The notes under the pieces were generated by a model. That model ran no database searches, was not told the DNA's origin, and was given only the letters and a program-made list of their open reading frames with translations. From contig DGWC01000084.1 of NCBI GenBank assembly GCA_002395135.1, positions 237-43,061 of the forward strand: a DNA stretch of 42,825 nucleotides. Direction: 5' to 3'. Positions 33,489 to 41,410 of this stretch are shown here, in pieces. Origin of the DNA: Prevotella sp. UBA4268 (GTDB lineage Bacteria; Bacteroidota; Bacteroidia; Bacteroidales; Bacteroidaceae). Positions within the stretch are counted from its first letter, which is position 1; every line of letters starts with the position of its first letter. A program made the translations under genes and the position numbers.

Positions 33489-34528
33489 TTGTAGAAGTTC
33501 TTTTCGAAAGCCGTGAACTCATCCTTTCCTCTCACGCATCGTTTCCACCATGCCTCCAAGAACCCGAACCCGTAGCCCATGAGTTGTGTGAATGCTGCCA
33601 CGATGCTCTTCATGCCAATCATGATGCTGTGGTTCTTGATGCTGGAATCGATGAATATAAGGAGAGCGTACAGTACTATGGGAATCCAAGGCAGCAGGAA
33701 TACCCATTTCCATAATGAAGAATGGGCGGCATCGAAGTGCGTCATGGCGCGCCCGAAAGCGGAAATGAGAATCAGGGCGATGACTCCCACGGTGAAAACC
33801 ATCGGCAGCAGATGCACTAGTTTCATTGTTCCCGGATGCAGTTTCTCCAAGTTGATGCGGGCGATGCCACTGTTGTATACCTGTCTGAAAAACTTGCGGA
33901 AGTCTGTACGTCGCTTATGCCATACCCATGCCCTTGGGAACAGTCTGGGCTGATAGCCGGCCTCCACGATGCGGTATGAGAAGTCGATGTCTTCGCCAAA
34001 GCGCATTTTTGAGAATCCGCCGAGTTGCTGGTAGATGTCTCGTCGAATGCCCATGTTGAACGACCGTGGAAAGAACTTGTCCAGTTTCTTCTTTCCTCCG
34101 CGTATGCCGCCGGTTGTGAAGAAACTGGTCATGGAGTAGGAGATGGCCTTTTGAGTGGGGGTGAACGATTCGTGGGCGCGGTCAGGTCCGCCGAAAGCAT
34201 CGGCAGGCTGAGACGCAAGTTCTTCTTCCACCTCTTTTATATACGTGCGCGGGAGAACCACGTCGCTGTCGAGCACGATGAGATACTCTCCGTTGGCACG
34301 TTCTGCGCCATAATTGCGGCTTTGTCCCGGTCCGCTGTTCTGTTTCATAAAATATTTCAGGTCAAGTTGTTCTGTGTATTTCTCGCAGACCTCTTTGCAC
34401 GGCGTGGCAGAGCCGTCTTCAACGATAATCACCTCGAAGTCCTTCTCCGTCTGCTCGGTAAGGCTTTTCAGCAGTTCGTCCACTTCGTCGGGGCGGTTGT
34501 ATACGGGTATGATGAATGAATACTTCAT
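33485..34528 (-). CDS. Glycosyltransferase family 2, membrane-anchored
   Basis: 347 residues. GT2 domain from residue 1 (YSFIIPVYNRPDEVDELLKSL), first Asp in VEDGSATP, metal-binding DSD in VLDSDVVLP, acceptor/base motif GEDIDFSYRI near residue 185, and the WVWHKRRTDFRKFF segment. Two to three membrane helices follow after residue 240 (LLPMVFTVGVIALILISAF and a WKWVFLLPWIPIVLYALLIF stretch). Resembles Bacteroidetes GT2 enzymes acting on lipid-linked or protein-linked sugars. Preceded by a full-consensus promoter that overlaps a terminator. Confidence 0.9.
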   Translation of the reverse strand: MKYSFIIPVYNRPDEVDELLKSLTEQTEKDFEVIIVEDGSATPCKEVCEKYTEQLDLKYFMKQNSGPGQSRNYGAERANGEYLIVLDSDVVLPRTYIKEVEEELASQPADAFGGPDRAHESFTPTQKAISYSMTSFFTTGGIRGGKKKLDKFFPRSFNMGIRRDIYQQLGGFSKMRFGEDIDFSYRIVEAGYQPRLFPRAWVWHKRRTDFRKFFRQVYNSGIARINLEKLHPGTMKLVHLLPMVFTVGVIALILISAFGRAMTHFDAAHSSLWKWVFLLPWIPIVLYALLIFIDSSIKNHSIMIGMKSIVAAFTQLMGYGFGFLEAWWKRCVRGKDEFTAFEKNFYK

Positions 34529-34550
34529 TTGCTATATTGCTACTTCTCTG

Positions 34551-34582
34551 CAAAAATACGCAAAAAAGCCGAAAGCGCAAAA
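34551..34582 (-). promoter_or_regulatory. Promoter of the GT2-radC pair
   Basis: Minus strand: TTTTG (complement of 34578-34582), exactly 19 bp, TATTTTTG (complement of 34551-34558). The -33 box is in the loop of the upstream terminator hairpin. Leader about 18-20 nt. Confidence 0.75.
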
Positions 34583-34591
34583 CTTTCGGCT
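34562..34591. terminator. Terminator of the BspA-type pseudogene, overlapping a promoter
   Basis: 9-bp stem AGCCGAAAG (34567-34575) / CTTTCGGCT (34583-34591), loop 34576-34582. On the minus strand it is followed by six T (complement of 34562-34567); on the plus strand by CTTTTTTG. The -33 box of the next minus-strand promoter lies inside it. Confidence 0.85.
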
Positions 34592-34637
34592 CTTTTTTGT
34601 AATGCCTGTCCAATCAGTCGGATTTGTACAACCGATG

Positions 34638-35771
34638 CTACTTTATGATTACCTTCCGTCCATTCTTGATGTAAACGCCCTTGGCGGGTGCATTCACGCG
34701 CTGCCCGTTCAGGTTATACACGGGAGCATCTGTCGGCTGCCTGTTTTCTACAGCCTCAATGCCGCTCGGGTCGCTGACGATTTCAAAACCGTAGATCTTC
34801 AGCAGATCGGCAGCCGACTTGGCGCGGCTTCCGCCCGCAGCCTTTGCTCCGGCAGCACCCATGCCGCCATAGATATACACGTAGGTCGGCTCGCTCACGT
34901 TATACGGGAACTTCACTTTCAGTTTGCCGTCCAGTTCCATCTCTATCGGTTCGCTGTTGCCAATCTTCACCTTCAGTACCATGTTGCCTTGCGTCTCTGC
35001 CTCCACCTTGATGCTGCCCTTGCCTTAGTTCACCTTGAACACGATGCCCGTGTAATTATCCTTGAAGTCCTCGCCGAAGATGTCCTTGCCATTGATGGCC
35101 GAATCGTCCGTCGGCTTATTCACGATGATGCATTTTTCTACTGGGTCGAAGCCGCCATCACCATTGCTGATGTTAACGAAAACATTGTCCACCACGGCTC
35201 CTTCAAGATTGGTATTCTCGTCAATCTTGTTGCCGATGTCAATGGGCTGTCCTTCTTCGACAGGAGTCAGTTCAGACTCGCTGCCTTCGTATTCTTTCCA
35301 TTTCCCGAACTTATCTATGTACCACGTTTTCCATCCTTTCTGTCGAGCCGCGGCCACCTGTGATTTTGTTATCACGTTTTGCTCGTCGCTGTCAAAAGGA
35401 CTAATGGGAACAAAGTCGCTATTAACGGTAGGAAGACTCTCAATCAGCGCGTCCATTGCAGATCCATTAATTTTGTTTTTATAGCATACAAAGTCACTTA
35501 AATCATTGTTGCTGGATACGTCTAATGAGGTAAGTTGGTTGTTGGAGCAATCAAAATATTCCAGGTTAATGTTCTTCGATACATTCAGCGATGTCAGAAG
35601 GTTTTCTCCGCAAGCCAAATCAGTCAGTGCCGCGTTATTCGTGATGTCAAGCGCGGTGAGCCGATTCCCTTCACAGTCAAGATTTACCAATGCGGTGCAC
35701 TTTGTTACATTGAGAGAAGTTAGCGAATTGTAATTTCTAAATTTTGCCGATTTTCGAAAAACAAGATTCAA
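34638..35771 (-). pseudogene. Broken BspA-type leucine-rich-repeat surface protein
   Basis: Two minus-strand reading segments in the same frame, separated by an in-frame TAA (complement of 35025-35027). Upstream segment (from 35771): about four LRR units of the LTSLDVSxN / LDCSNNxL type, then a WYIDKFGKWKEYEGSESELTPVEEG linker and a beta-rich region. Downstream segment (35006-34638): beta-sandwich end and the Prevotella-type C-terminal tail YNLNGQRVNAPAKGVYIKNG, seen on many secreted proteins. There is no signal peptide: the LRR part begins abruptly after about ten unrelated residues. So the gene has lost its 5' end and also carries a nonsense codon. Its terminator is still intact. Confidence 0.8.
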
Positions 35772-35839
35772 GCGGACGCTTCAATTTCCTTTATGTCTAT
35801 TTTGTTTTGTCTTTATTTGCTCATGGGCGTTTCTGGTTT

Positions 35840-36016
35840 TTATAAGGTTATACATAAGAGGCTGAAATGCTGCGATTTGTCGGGCAGAATCAGCATGTCA
35901 ACATCAGAGTCTGCACGTTGCTCGCCACGCGAATAGGAGCCAAAGAGCCATGCCTTCAAGACAGGCTGCGTCTTGAAGTATTCTGCTATCTGTTGTGTCA
36001 TAGTTTGAATACTCAT
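35840..36016 (-). pseudogene. Truncated MNT-type nucleotidyltransferase
   Basis: 58 residues from ATG (complement of 36014-36016). Carries the minimal nucleotidyltransferase motif WLFGSYSRGEQRADSDVDMLI, then ends at DKSQHFSLL plus a few residues. Intact family members (MntA-like, often antitoxins paired with HEPN toxins) run to about 95-100 residues with further conserved segments, so the C-terminal half is missing. No HEPN partner is next to it. A TATATTTG -7 box lies upstream on the minus strand (complement of 36064-36071). The missing 3' end faces the missing 5' end of the BspA-type gene. Confidence 0.7.
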
Positions 36017-36159
36017 GGTCGACAATCAATTTAACTAAAGTTGTTTGCCCTATATGGACGATGCAAATATACGAAAAATTATGGTTAAAATGGAACGGAA
36101 TTAGCAAGAAAAATGTTTATTGCGGCTTATGAGGGGAGTTGATTACCCGCGTGAATAAT

Positions 36160-36192
36160 AAAAGGCAAGGATTTTCTTTGTCCTTGCCTTTT
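36160..36192 (-). terminator. Terminator of efp
   Basis: Perfect 12-bp stem AAAAGGCAAGGA (36160-36171) / TCCTTGCCTTTT (36181-36192), loop 9 nt; on the minus strand the stem runs into TTTTATTATT. It lies 22 bp after the efp stop. Confidence 0.85.
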
Positions 36193-36214
36193 GGGAGTAT
36201 GGTTCAATGCGGTC

Positions 36215-36781
36215 TTATTCCTTCACTCTCTGCAGGTAACTGCCGTCGCGAGTGTCCACCTGAATCAGGTCGCCTTCGTTGATGAAGAGAGGAACGCGCA
36301 CCTCAACGCCTGTTTCCAGAGTGGCTGGCTTGGTGGCATTGGTAGCGGTATCGCCCTTGATACCCGGCTCGCTATGAGTGATGCGCAGGTTGGTCTTAAC
36401 CGGCATTTCTGCGTAGAGAATCGTGTTGGTGTCGGCATCGCTGACCACTTCCACTACATCGCTTTCTTTCATGAAGTCAACGCCAGTGATAAGGTCTTTG
36501 GCAATGGGAATCTGGTCGTAGGTCTCCTGGTTCATGAAGATGTAGTCGGCACCCTCCTGATAGAGATACTGATAGGGACGACGCTCCACGCGCACGTCTT
36601 CCAGAGCCTCACCGATGTTGAAACGCTTTTCCAGCACTCGTCCGCTGACAACATCTTTCAGCGTGGTGCGCATGATGGTGTTTCCCTTACCCGGCTTCAC
36701 GTGCAGGAAGTCGATACAGAAATACAACTTGCCATCCATGCGGATGCAAGTTCCTTTTTTAATGTCTTGTGATTTAATCAT
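36215..36781 (-). CDS. efp: Elongation factor P
   Basis: Relieves ribosome stalling at polyproline stretches. 188 residues, three beta-barrel domains: KOW-like N-terminus (IKSQDIKKGTCIRMDGKLY), central domain, and C-terminal GDTATNATKPATLETGVEVRVPLFINEGD signature region. The tip lysine that is modified in many species is K32 in HVKPGKGN. Divergent from rpmH. A TACCTTTG -7 box (complement of 36823-36830) precedes it. Confidence 0.97.
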   Translation of the reverse strand: MIKSQDIKKGTCIRMDGKLYFCIDFLHVKPGKGNTIMRTTLKDVVSGRVLEKRFNIGEALEDVRVERRPYQYLYQEGADYIFMNQETYDQIPIAKDLITGVDFMKESDVVEVVSDADTNTILYAEMPVKTNLRITHSEPGIKGDTATNATKPATLETGVEVRVPLFINEGDLIQVDTRDGSYLQRVKE

Positions 36782-36822
36782 AATTTTTTATCTTATTCTG
36801 TAATTATTGCCGTTTTGCGGTG

Positions 36823-36912
36823 CAAAGGTAGTAAGAATTTAGAAAAAAACATAAAACTTTGGACTAAAAGTTGCATAAAACTTTGGTATTTAAAAAGAAA
36901 TGAGTAATTTTG
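36823..36912. promoter_or_regulatory. Divergent efp / rpmH promoter region with 13-bp direct repeat
   Basis: Minus: TACCTTTG (complement of 36823-36830) toward efp, weak -33. Plus: TTTG (36882-36885), 19 bp, TAATTTTG (36905-36912) toward rpmH, a full consensus match. Between them CATAAAACTTTGG occurs twice, at 36850-36862 and 36874-36886, 24 bp apart; the second copy contains the rpmH -33 box. Confidence 0.65.
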
Positions 36913-36968
36913 CACCCCAAATCAGAGTGAAAACCCGAAGATAATAACAAAATAAAATAAATAAAGCA

Positions 36969-37124
36969 ATGAAAAGAACATTTCAGCCACACAACAGAAG
37001 AAGAGTGAACAAGCACGGATTCCGTGAGAGAATGTCAACCAAGAACGGACGCCGCGTATTGGCATCACGTCGTGCTAAGGGTCGTCAGAAACTGTCAGTT
37101 TCTGACGAGAACCACGGAAAGTAA
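36969..37124 (+). CDS. rpmH: 50S ribosomal protein L34
   Basis: A 51-residue basic protein, [18 protein letters not shown] followed by [19 protein letters not shown], the universal L34 signature, with a short DENHGK tail. Located in the 23S rRNA-binding part of the large subunit. The 5' leader is about 50 nt. Not next to rnpA/dnaA here, unlike many bacteria. A terminator follows that also carries the promoter of the next gene. Confidence 0.97.
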   Translation: MKRTFQPHNRRRVNKHGFRERMSTKNGRRVLASRRAKGRQKLSVSDENHGK

Positions 37125-37173
37125 TCGCCCCATAGAGGTGAATAATCGTGTCCTCTGAAGAAAAATCAGCGGG

Positions 37174-37221
37174 AAAACAGAAAGAAGTAAGGCAAAGACT
37201 TTGCTTCTTTCTGTTTTTTTT
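37174..37221 (+). terminator. Terminator of rpmH, overlapping the next promoter
   Basis: Nested stem: AAACAGAAAGAA (37175-37186) pairs with TTCTTTCTGTTT (37204-37215) and GCAAAG pairs with CTTTGC inside; eight T follow (37214-37221). The inner stem's TTTG at 37200-37203 doubles as a -33 box. Confidence 0.85.
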
Positions 37222-37230
37222 GTACTTTTG
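37200..37230 (+). promoter_or_regulatory. Promoter of the PASTA-rluD-type gene pair
   Basis: TTTG (37200-37203), 19 bp, TACTTTTG (37223-37230): full Bacteroidetes consensus. The -33 box is in the rpmH terminator stem. The ATG at 37248 is about 13 nt from the expected start site, so the leader is very short. Confidence 0.75.
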
Positions 37231-37247
37231 CAAAATCAATCGTAATT

Positions 37248-37955
37248 ATGACGACATCTGAATTCTTCAGCAAGTTCAAAAGTTGGCATCTGTGGAGTAA
37301 CCTCTTTGCCATGCTGGTAGTCGTGGTGCTGTTATGTGTCGGTGTGAAGTATGGCATCGATCTCTACACGCATCACGGCGAGAAAGTGCATGTGCCTAAT
37401 GTCAGGAACAAGTCGTTTGCCGATGCCGAGCACATCCTTAACGGGTTGGGGCTGGAAGTAAGTATCAGTGATACCGGCTACGTGAAGACGCTTCCGCCCG
37501 ATTGCGTGCTGGAGCAGTCCATCGTTCCTGGCACCATCGTGAAGTCGGGACGAATCATTTATTTGGTGATCAATGCGGCCACCACGCCAACACTTTCCAT
37601 TCCCGACGTGGTCGACAACAGCAGTTACCGCGAGGCTCGTGCCAAACTCATCGCCATGGGCTTCAAGGTGGGCGATCCTCAATATGTTCCTGGAGAGAAA
37701 GACTGGGTGTACGGCATCAGATGGAAGAACAGGCTGCTCGCCACCGGGCAGAAGGTTCCCGTGGATGCCCTGCTCATCATACAAGTGGGCGACGGCATGC
37801 GCGACCTGAATGATTCGGTGGCATACACCTACAAGAAATACGACGACTTTGAGGAAGTTGAAGAAACCGATCCCGAGGTGCAACAGCCAGAACCGGCCGA
37901 GACTCCCGTGGAGGAAGAGACAGATGAATTTGAAGAAGTATTGGAACCAGAATGA
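37248..37955 (+). CDS. Membrane-anchored PASTA-domain protein
   Basis: 235 residues: short cytoplasmic N-terminus, one membrane helix about residues 18-37 (NLFAMLVVVVLLCVGVKYG), two PASTA domains in the periplasm (about 46-110, VPNVRNKSFADAEHILNGLGL; and about 115-185, IPDVVDNSSYREARAKLIAMGF), then a very acidic tail (about 195-235, rich in Glu and Pro). PASTA domains typically bind peptidoglycan stem peptides or muropeptides; there is no kinase or penicillin-binding domain. Its stop overlaps the start of the pseudouridine synthase gene (ATGA), and ddl lies just downstream, so a cell-wall link is plausible but unproven. Confidence 0.88.
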   Translation: MTTSEFFSKFKSWHLWSNLFAMLVVVVLLCVGVKYGIDLYTHHGEKVHVPNVRNKSFADAEHILNGLGLEVSISDTGYVKTLPPDCVLEQSIVPGTIVKSGRIIYLVINAATTPTLSIPDVVDNSSYREARAKLIAMGFKVGDPQYVPGEKDWVYGIRWKNRLLATGQKVPVDALLIIQVGDGMRDLNDSVAYTYKKYDDFEEVEETDPEVQQPEPAETPVEEETDEFEEVLEPE

Positions 37956-39016
37956 CAGAGCCTGACATTGATGACATAGAATTGGAGGAAGGTGGTCAAC
38001 TGTATGAGCATTTCCGTGTTGTTGCCGACAAAGGGCAGGTGCCATTGCGTGTAGATAAGTTTCTCTTTGACCATCTGCAGCATTCCAGTCGCAACCGCAT
38101 TCAAAAGGCGGCTGATGCAGGTTTCGTTCATGTGAACGACCGCCCGGTGAAAAGCAACTACAAGGTTCGTCCGATGGATGTTGTCACCTTGATGCTCGAC
38201 CGCCCGCGCTATGATGATACCATTGAGGCTGAAGACATTCCCCTGAACGTAGTCTACGAAGACAATGACCTGATGGTCATCAACAAAGAGGCAGGAATGG
38301 TGGTCCATCCGGGTTGCGGAAACTACCATGGCACGCTGGTCAATGCCGTGGCGTGGCATCTGCGCAATATGACCAGTTACGACCCCAACGACCCCGAAGT
38401 GGGGTTGGTGCACCGCATCGACAAGGATACGAGCGGCTTGCTGGTGGTGGCAAAGACACCCGATGCCAAGACCAGGTTGGGCGTGCAGTTCTTCAATAAG
38501 ACCACCCACCGCAGTTATCAAGCCCTGGTGTGGGGAAACTTCACGGAAGATGAGGGGCGCATAGAGGGTAATATCGGTCGCGATCCCAAAGACCGTCTGC
38601 GCATGTCGGTGTTCTCTCCCGACAGCGAAATCGGCAAGTCGGCCGTTACGCATTATCGCGTGCTGGAGCGTTTCGGCTATGTCACCTTGGTGGAATGCAT
38701 TCTCGAGACCGGGCGCACCCACCAGATCAGGGCGCACATGAAGCACATCGGCCACCCGTTGTTCGGCGACGAGCGCTATGGAGGCACGGAGATTCTGCGC
38801 GGAGAGCGTTCCTCCTCCTATCGGGCGTTTGTTCAGAACGGGTTCCGCCTTTGTCCCCGTCAGGCTTTGCATGCCAAGACGCTGGGCTTTGTCCATCCCA
38901 CCACGGGCAAGCAGATGGACTTCACCAGTGAACTGCCTGCCGACATGAGCCAGTTGGTGGAAAAATGGCGGGGCTTTATCAGCGGCACCACGCGCGACAC
39001 TTTTGAAGAATCATAA
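37952..39016 (+). CDS. RluA/RluD-family 23S rRNA pseudouridine synthase
   Basis: 354 residues. S4 RNA-binding domain about residues 30-85 (LRVDKFLFDHLQHSSRNRIQ), then the catalytic domain with HRIDKDTSGLLVVAKT, where D157 is the expected catalytic aspartate, and GRTHQIRAHMKHIGHPLFGD near residue 250. Most like RluD, which modifies helix 69 of 23S rRNA, though RluC-type cannot be excluded. Acidic N-terminal extension of about 20 residues. Overlaps the PASTA gene by 4 bp; ddl starts 41 bp after its stop. Confidence 0.93.
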   Translation: MTEPDIDDIELEEGGQLYEHFRVVADKGQVPLRVDKFLFDHLQHSSRNRIQKAADAGFVHVNDRPVKSNYKVRPMDVVTLMLDRPRYDDTIEAEDIPLNVVYEDNDLMVINKEAGMVVHPGCGNYHGTLVNAVAWHLRNMTSYDPNDPEVGLVHRIDKDTSGLLVVAKTPDAKTRLGVQFFNKTTHRSYQALVWGNFTEDEGRIEGNIGRDPKDRLRMSVFSPDSEIGKSAVTHYRVLERFGYVTLVECILETGRTHQIRAHMKHIGHPLFGDERYGGTEILRGERSSSYRAFVQNGFRLCPRQALHAKTLGFVHPTTGKQMDFTSELPADMSQLVEKWRGFISGTTRDTFEES

Positions 39017-39057
39017 ATAAAACAAGAACAAAAACGATTATATATATTAATAAGGTT

Positions 39058-40050
39058 ATGGAACAATTAAAGAGAACGATAGCCATTGTCTGCGGAGGAG
39101 ACTCTTCTGAGTATAATGTTTCCATGCGGTCGGCGCAAGGACTGTATTCATTCTTCGACAAGGAAAGGTATAATGTGTACATCGTTGTGATGCGCGGACT
39201 CGACTGGCTCGTGGAACTCAGCGACGGTACCACCACGCCCATCGACCGCAACGATTTCTCATTTCAGGAAAATGGCAAGTTGGTTGTATTCGACTACGCA
39301 TATATCACCATTCATGGCACACCCGGCGAAAACGGCATCCTTCAGGGATATTTCGAACTGATACATCTGCCTTACAGCACCAGCGGTGTGCTCGTCGAGG
39401 CCATGACTTTCGACAAGTTCGTGCTCAACCAGTACCTGCGCGGCTACGGCGTGAGCGTGGCCGACAGCCTGCTCATCCGCCGCGGCTACGAGGAACTGGT
39501 CAGCGACGACGAGATAGAGGAGCGCATCGGTATGCCCTGCTTTGTGAAGCCCGCTGCCGACGGCAGTAGTTTCGGCGTGTCAAAGGTGAAGAACAAGGAC
39601 CAACTGGCTCCTGCCATCCGCAAGGCGATGATGGAAAGCGACAGCGTGATGGTGGAAGGCTACATGGAAGGCACCGAAGTCACGGTGGGTTGCTATAAGA
39701 CACGCGAGAAGACCGTCATCTTCCCGCCCACTGAAGTGGTGACCGACAATGAGTTCTTCGACTACGATGCGAAGTACAACGGACAGGTACAGGAGATCAC
39801 GCCTGCCCGCATCTCCGACGATCTGACCAGCCGCCTGAGGCAACTCACCAGCCACATCTACGACATCCTGCACTGCAACGGCATCATCCGCATTGACTAC
39901 ATCATCAGCAAGGAACAGAAAATCAGCATGCTTGAGGTGAACACCACGCCGGGCATGACTGCCACCAGTTTCATTCCCCAGCAGGTGCGTGCGGCTGGCC
40001 TCGACATCAAGGACGTGCTCACGGAAATCGTGGAGAATCAGTTCTGCTAA
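39058..40050 (+). CDS. ddl: D-alanine--D-alanine ligase
   Basis: ATP-grasp enzyme that makes the D-Ala-D-Ala dipeptide for peptidoglycan. 330 residues. Starts TIAIVCGGDSSEYNVSMRSA; substrate loops HGTPGENGILQGYFEL and PCFVKPAADGSSFGVSKV; metal-binding MLEVNTTPGMTATSFIP at the C-terminus. The latter blocks are the two PROSITE-type signatures of the family. No intrinsic promoter is obvious in the 41-bp gap, so probably read from the PASTA/rluD promoter. Confidence 0.96.
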   Translation: MEQLKRTIAIVCGGDSSEYNVSMRSAQGLYSFFDKERYNVYIVVMRGLDWLVELSDGTTTPIDRNDFSFQENGKLVVFDYAYITIHGTPGENGILQGYFELIHLPYSTSGVLVEAMTFDKFVLNQYLRGYGVSVADSLLIRRGYEELVSDDEIEERIGMPCFVKPAADGSSFGVSKVKNKDQLAPAIRKAMMESDSVMVEGYMEGTEVTVGCYKTREKTVIFPPTEVVTDNEFFDYDAKYNGQVQEITPARISDDLTSRLRQLTSHIYDILHCNGIIRIDYIISKEQKISMLEVNTTPGMTATSFIPQQVRAAGLDIKDVLTEIVENQFC

Positions 40051-40122
40051 TTCATTAACCATCAGAGGGAATCAGAGAGCATGTCTCCCTGTCTTCCCCC
40101 TTTTTTCATTAAACGAGAATCC

Positions 40123-41289
40123 ATGAACATCCCATCCAAATTCGACGACATCCGTCCGTTTGAGCCGCAAGAACTCCCCGCGGTCTATGAGAGGCTTCTT
40201 GCCGACCCGCAGTTCCTCTCGGTGCTGGCCTATCTCTATCCGCAAGTACCAGTGGAGGCCATCGCCCAGAAGATGAAAGCGTGCAACACCAATATGGATT
40301 TCCAACTGGCTTTCTGCTACGACTTCCTCAAGAACCTCATGGCGAAGGCCAGCAAGGGATTCGACATGGATGTGTCTGGCATCGACGTAGAAAAGCGCTA
40401 CACCTTTGTCAGCAATCACCGCGACATCGTGCTCGATTCGGCCCTGCTCGACGTGCTGCTGGTGGAGGCCGGCTTCAAAACCACGTGCGAGATTGCCATC
40501 GGCGACAATCTGCTGTCGTTGCCTTGGGTGAAAGATTTGGTGCGGGTCAACAAGTCGTTCATCGTGGAACGCTCCCTTCCGCCGCGCCAGATGCTGATGG
40601 CCAGCAAGCGGCTGGCAGAATACATGCACTTCGTGATCAGCGAGAAAAACGACAATGTATGGATTGCCCAGCGCGAGGGGAGGGCGAAAGACAGCAACGA
40701 CCGCACGCAGAGCGCTATTCTCAAGATGATGGCAATGGCCTCCGCCGAGAGCCAGCCCACCGATTCTCCCGTTGAGCGCCTGCGCCAACTGCACATCGTT
40801 CCGCTTGCCATCAGTTATGAGTTCGACCCCTGCGACTTCCTGAAGGCGCGCGAGTTCCAGTTGAAGCGCGACATTGAAGGGTGGAAGAAGAGCAAGCACG
40901 ACGACGTGGTGAGCATGCAGACGGGCATCATGGGGTATAAAGGTGAGGTTCACTATCATTGCGCCCCGTGCATTGACGATTTCCTTTGTCAGTTGCCGGC
41001 CGACCTTCCCAAGACCGAGGTCTTCGATGTTATTGCCGCACACATCGACGAAGAGATTCACCGCAACTACCGCCTTTATCCCGGCAACTACGTGGCTCTC
41101 GACATGCTCAGCGACACGAATGCCTTCGCCGGTCATTACACACCCGAGCAGAAGCAGCAGTTCGTGCAGTATATCGAATCGCAGTTGGCCAAGATCACGG
41201 ATGTTCCCAACAAAGATGAGGCTTATCTGCGCGAGTGCATGCTGACGATGTATGCCAATCCGGCCGTCAACTATCTTTCCGCTAAATAA
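40123..41289 (+). CDS. Acyltransferase-like protein (PlsC-type domain)
   Basis: 388 residues from ATG at 40123 (MNIPSKFDDIRPFEPQELPAVY); an upstream in-frame ATG at 40081 adds 14 residues unlike a coding start and is not preferred. The segment FVSNHRDIVLDSALLDVLL resembles block I of glycerolipid acyltransferases, with H99 and D105, one residue wider than the usual HX4D; QREGRAKDSNDRTQ may be block III (EGRSR-like). Likely an acyl transfer to a glycerolipid or another lipid in the inner membrane leaflet. 72 bp after ddl. No signal peptide or strong membrane helix. Family assignment good, substrate unknown. Confidence 0.72.
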   Translation: MNIPSKFDDIRPFEPQELPAVYERLLADPQFLSVLAYLYPQVPVEAIAQKMKACNTNMDFQLAFCYDFLKNLMAKASKGFDMDVSGIDVEKRYTFVSNHRDIVLDSALLDVLLVEAGFKTTCEIAIGDNLLSLPWVKDLVRVNKSFIVERSLPPRQMLMASKRLAEYMHFVISEKNDNVWIAQREGRAKDSNDRTQSAILKMMAMASAESQPTDSPVERLRQLHIVPLAISYEFDPCDFLKAREFQLKRDIEGWKKSKHDDVVSMQTGIMGYKGEVHYHCAPCIDDFLCQLPADLPKTEVFDVIAAHIDEEIHRNYRLYPGNYVALDMLSDTNAFAGHYTPEQKQQFVQYIESQLAKITDVPNKDEAYLRECMLTMYANPAVNYLSAK

Positions 41290-41337
41290 ACCGAAGGATC
41301 ATCATCCTGAAAAAGAAACTTGATTATTATTAAAAAG

Positions 41338-41374
41338 GAGGAGGCGCTTGTCATCACAGACAAAACGCCTCCTC
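41338..41374. terminator. Bidirectional terminator between acyltransferase and tdh
   Basis: Stem GAGGAGGCG (41338-41346) / CGCCTCCTC (41366-41374), loop 19 nt. Downstream on the plus strand TCTGTTTTTC; on the minus strand CCTTTTTAA. It serves the two convergent genes. Confidence 0.85.
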
Positions 41375-41410
41375 TCTGTTTTTCTTGTCAGTAACTGTTG
41401 CCGCTGATGA

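Noticed and set aside
35025..35027. Recoding (selenocysteine or programmed readthrough) at the in-frame TAA
   Set aside because: The codon is TAA, not TGA, no recoding structure is seen, and the gene also lacks its 5' end, so decay is the simpler reading.
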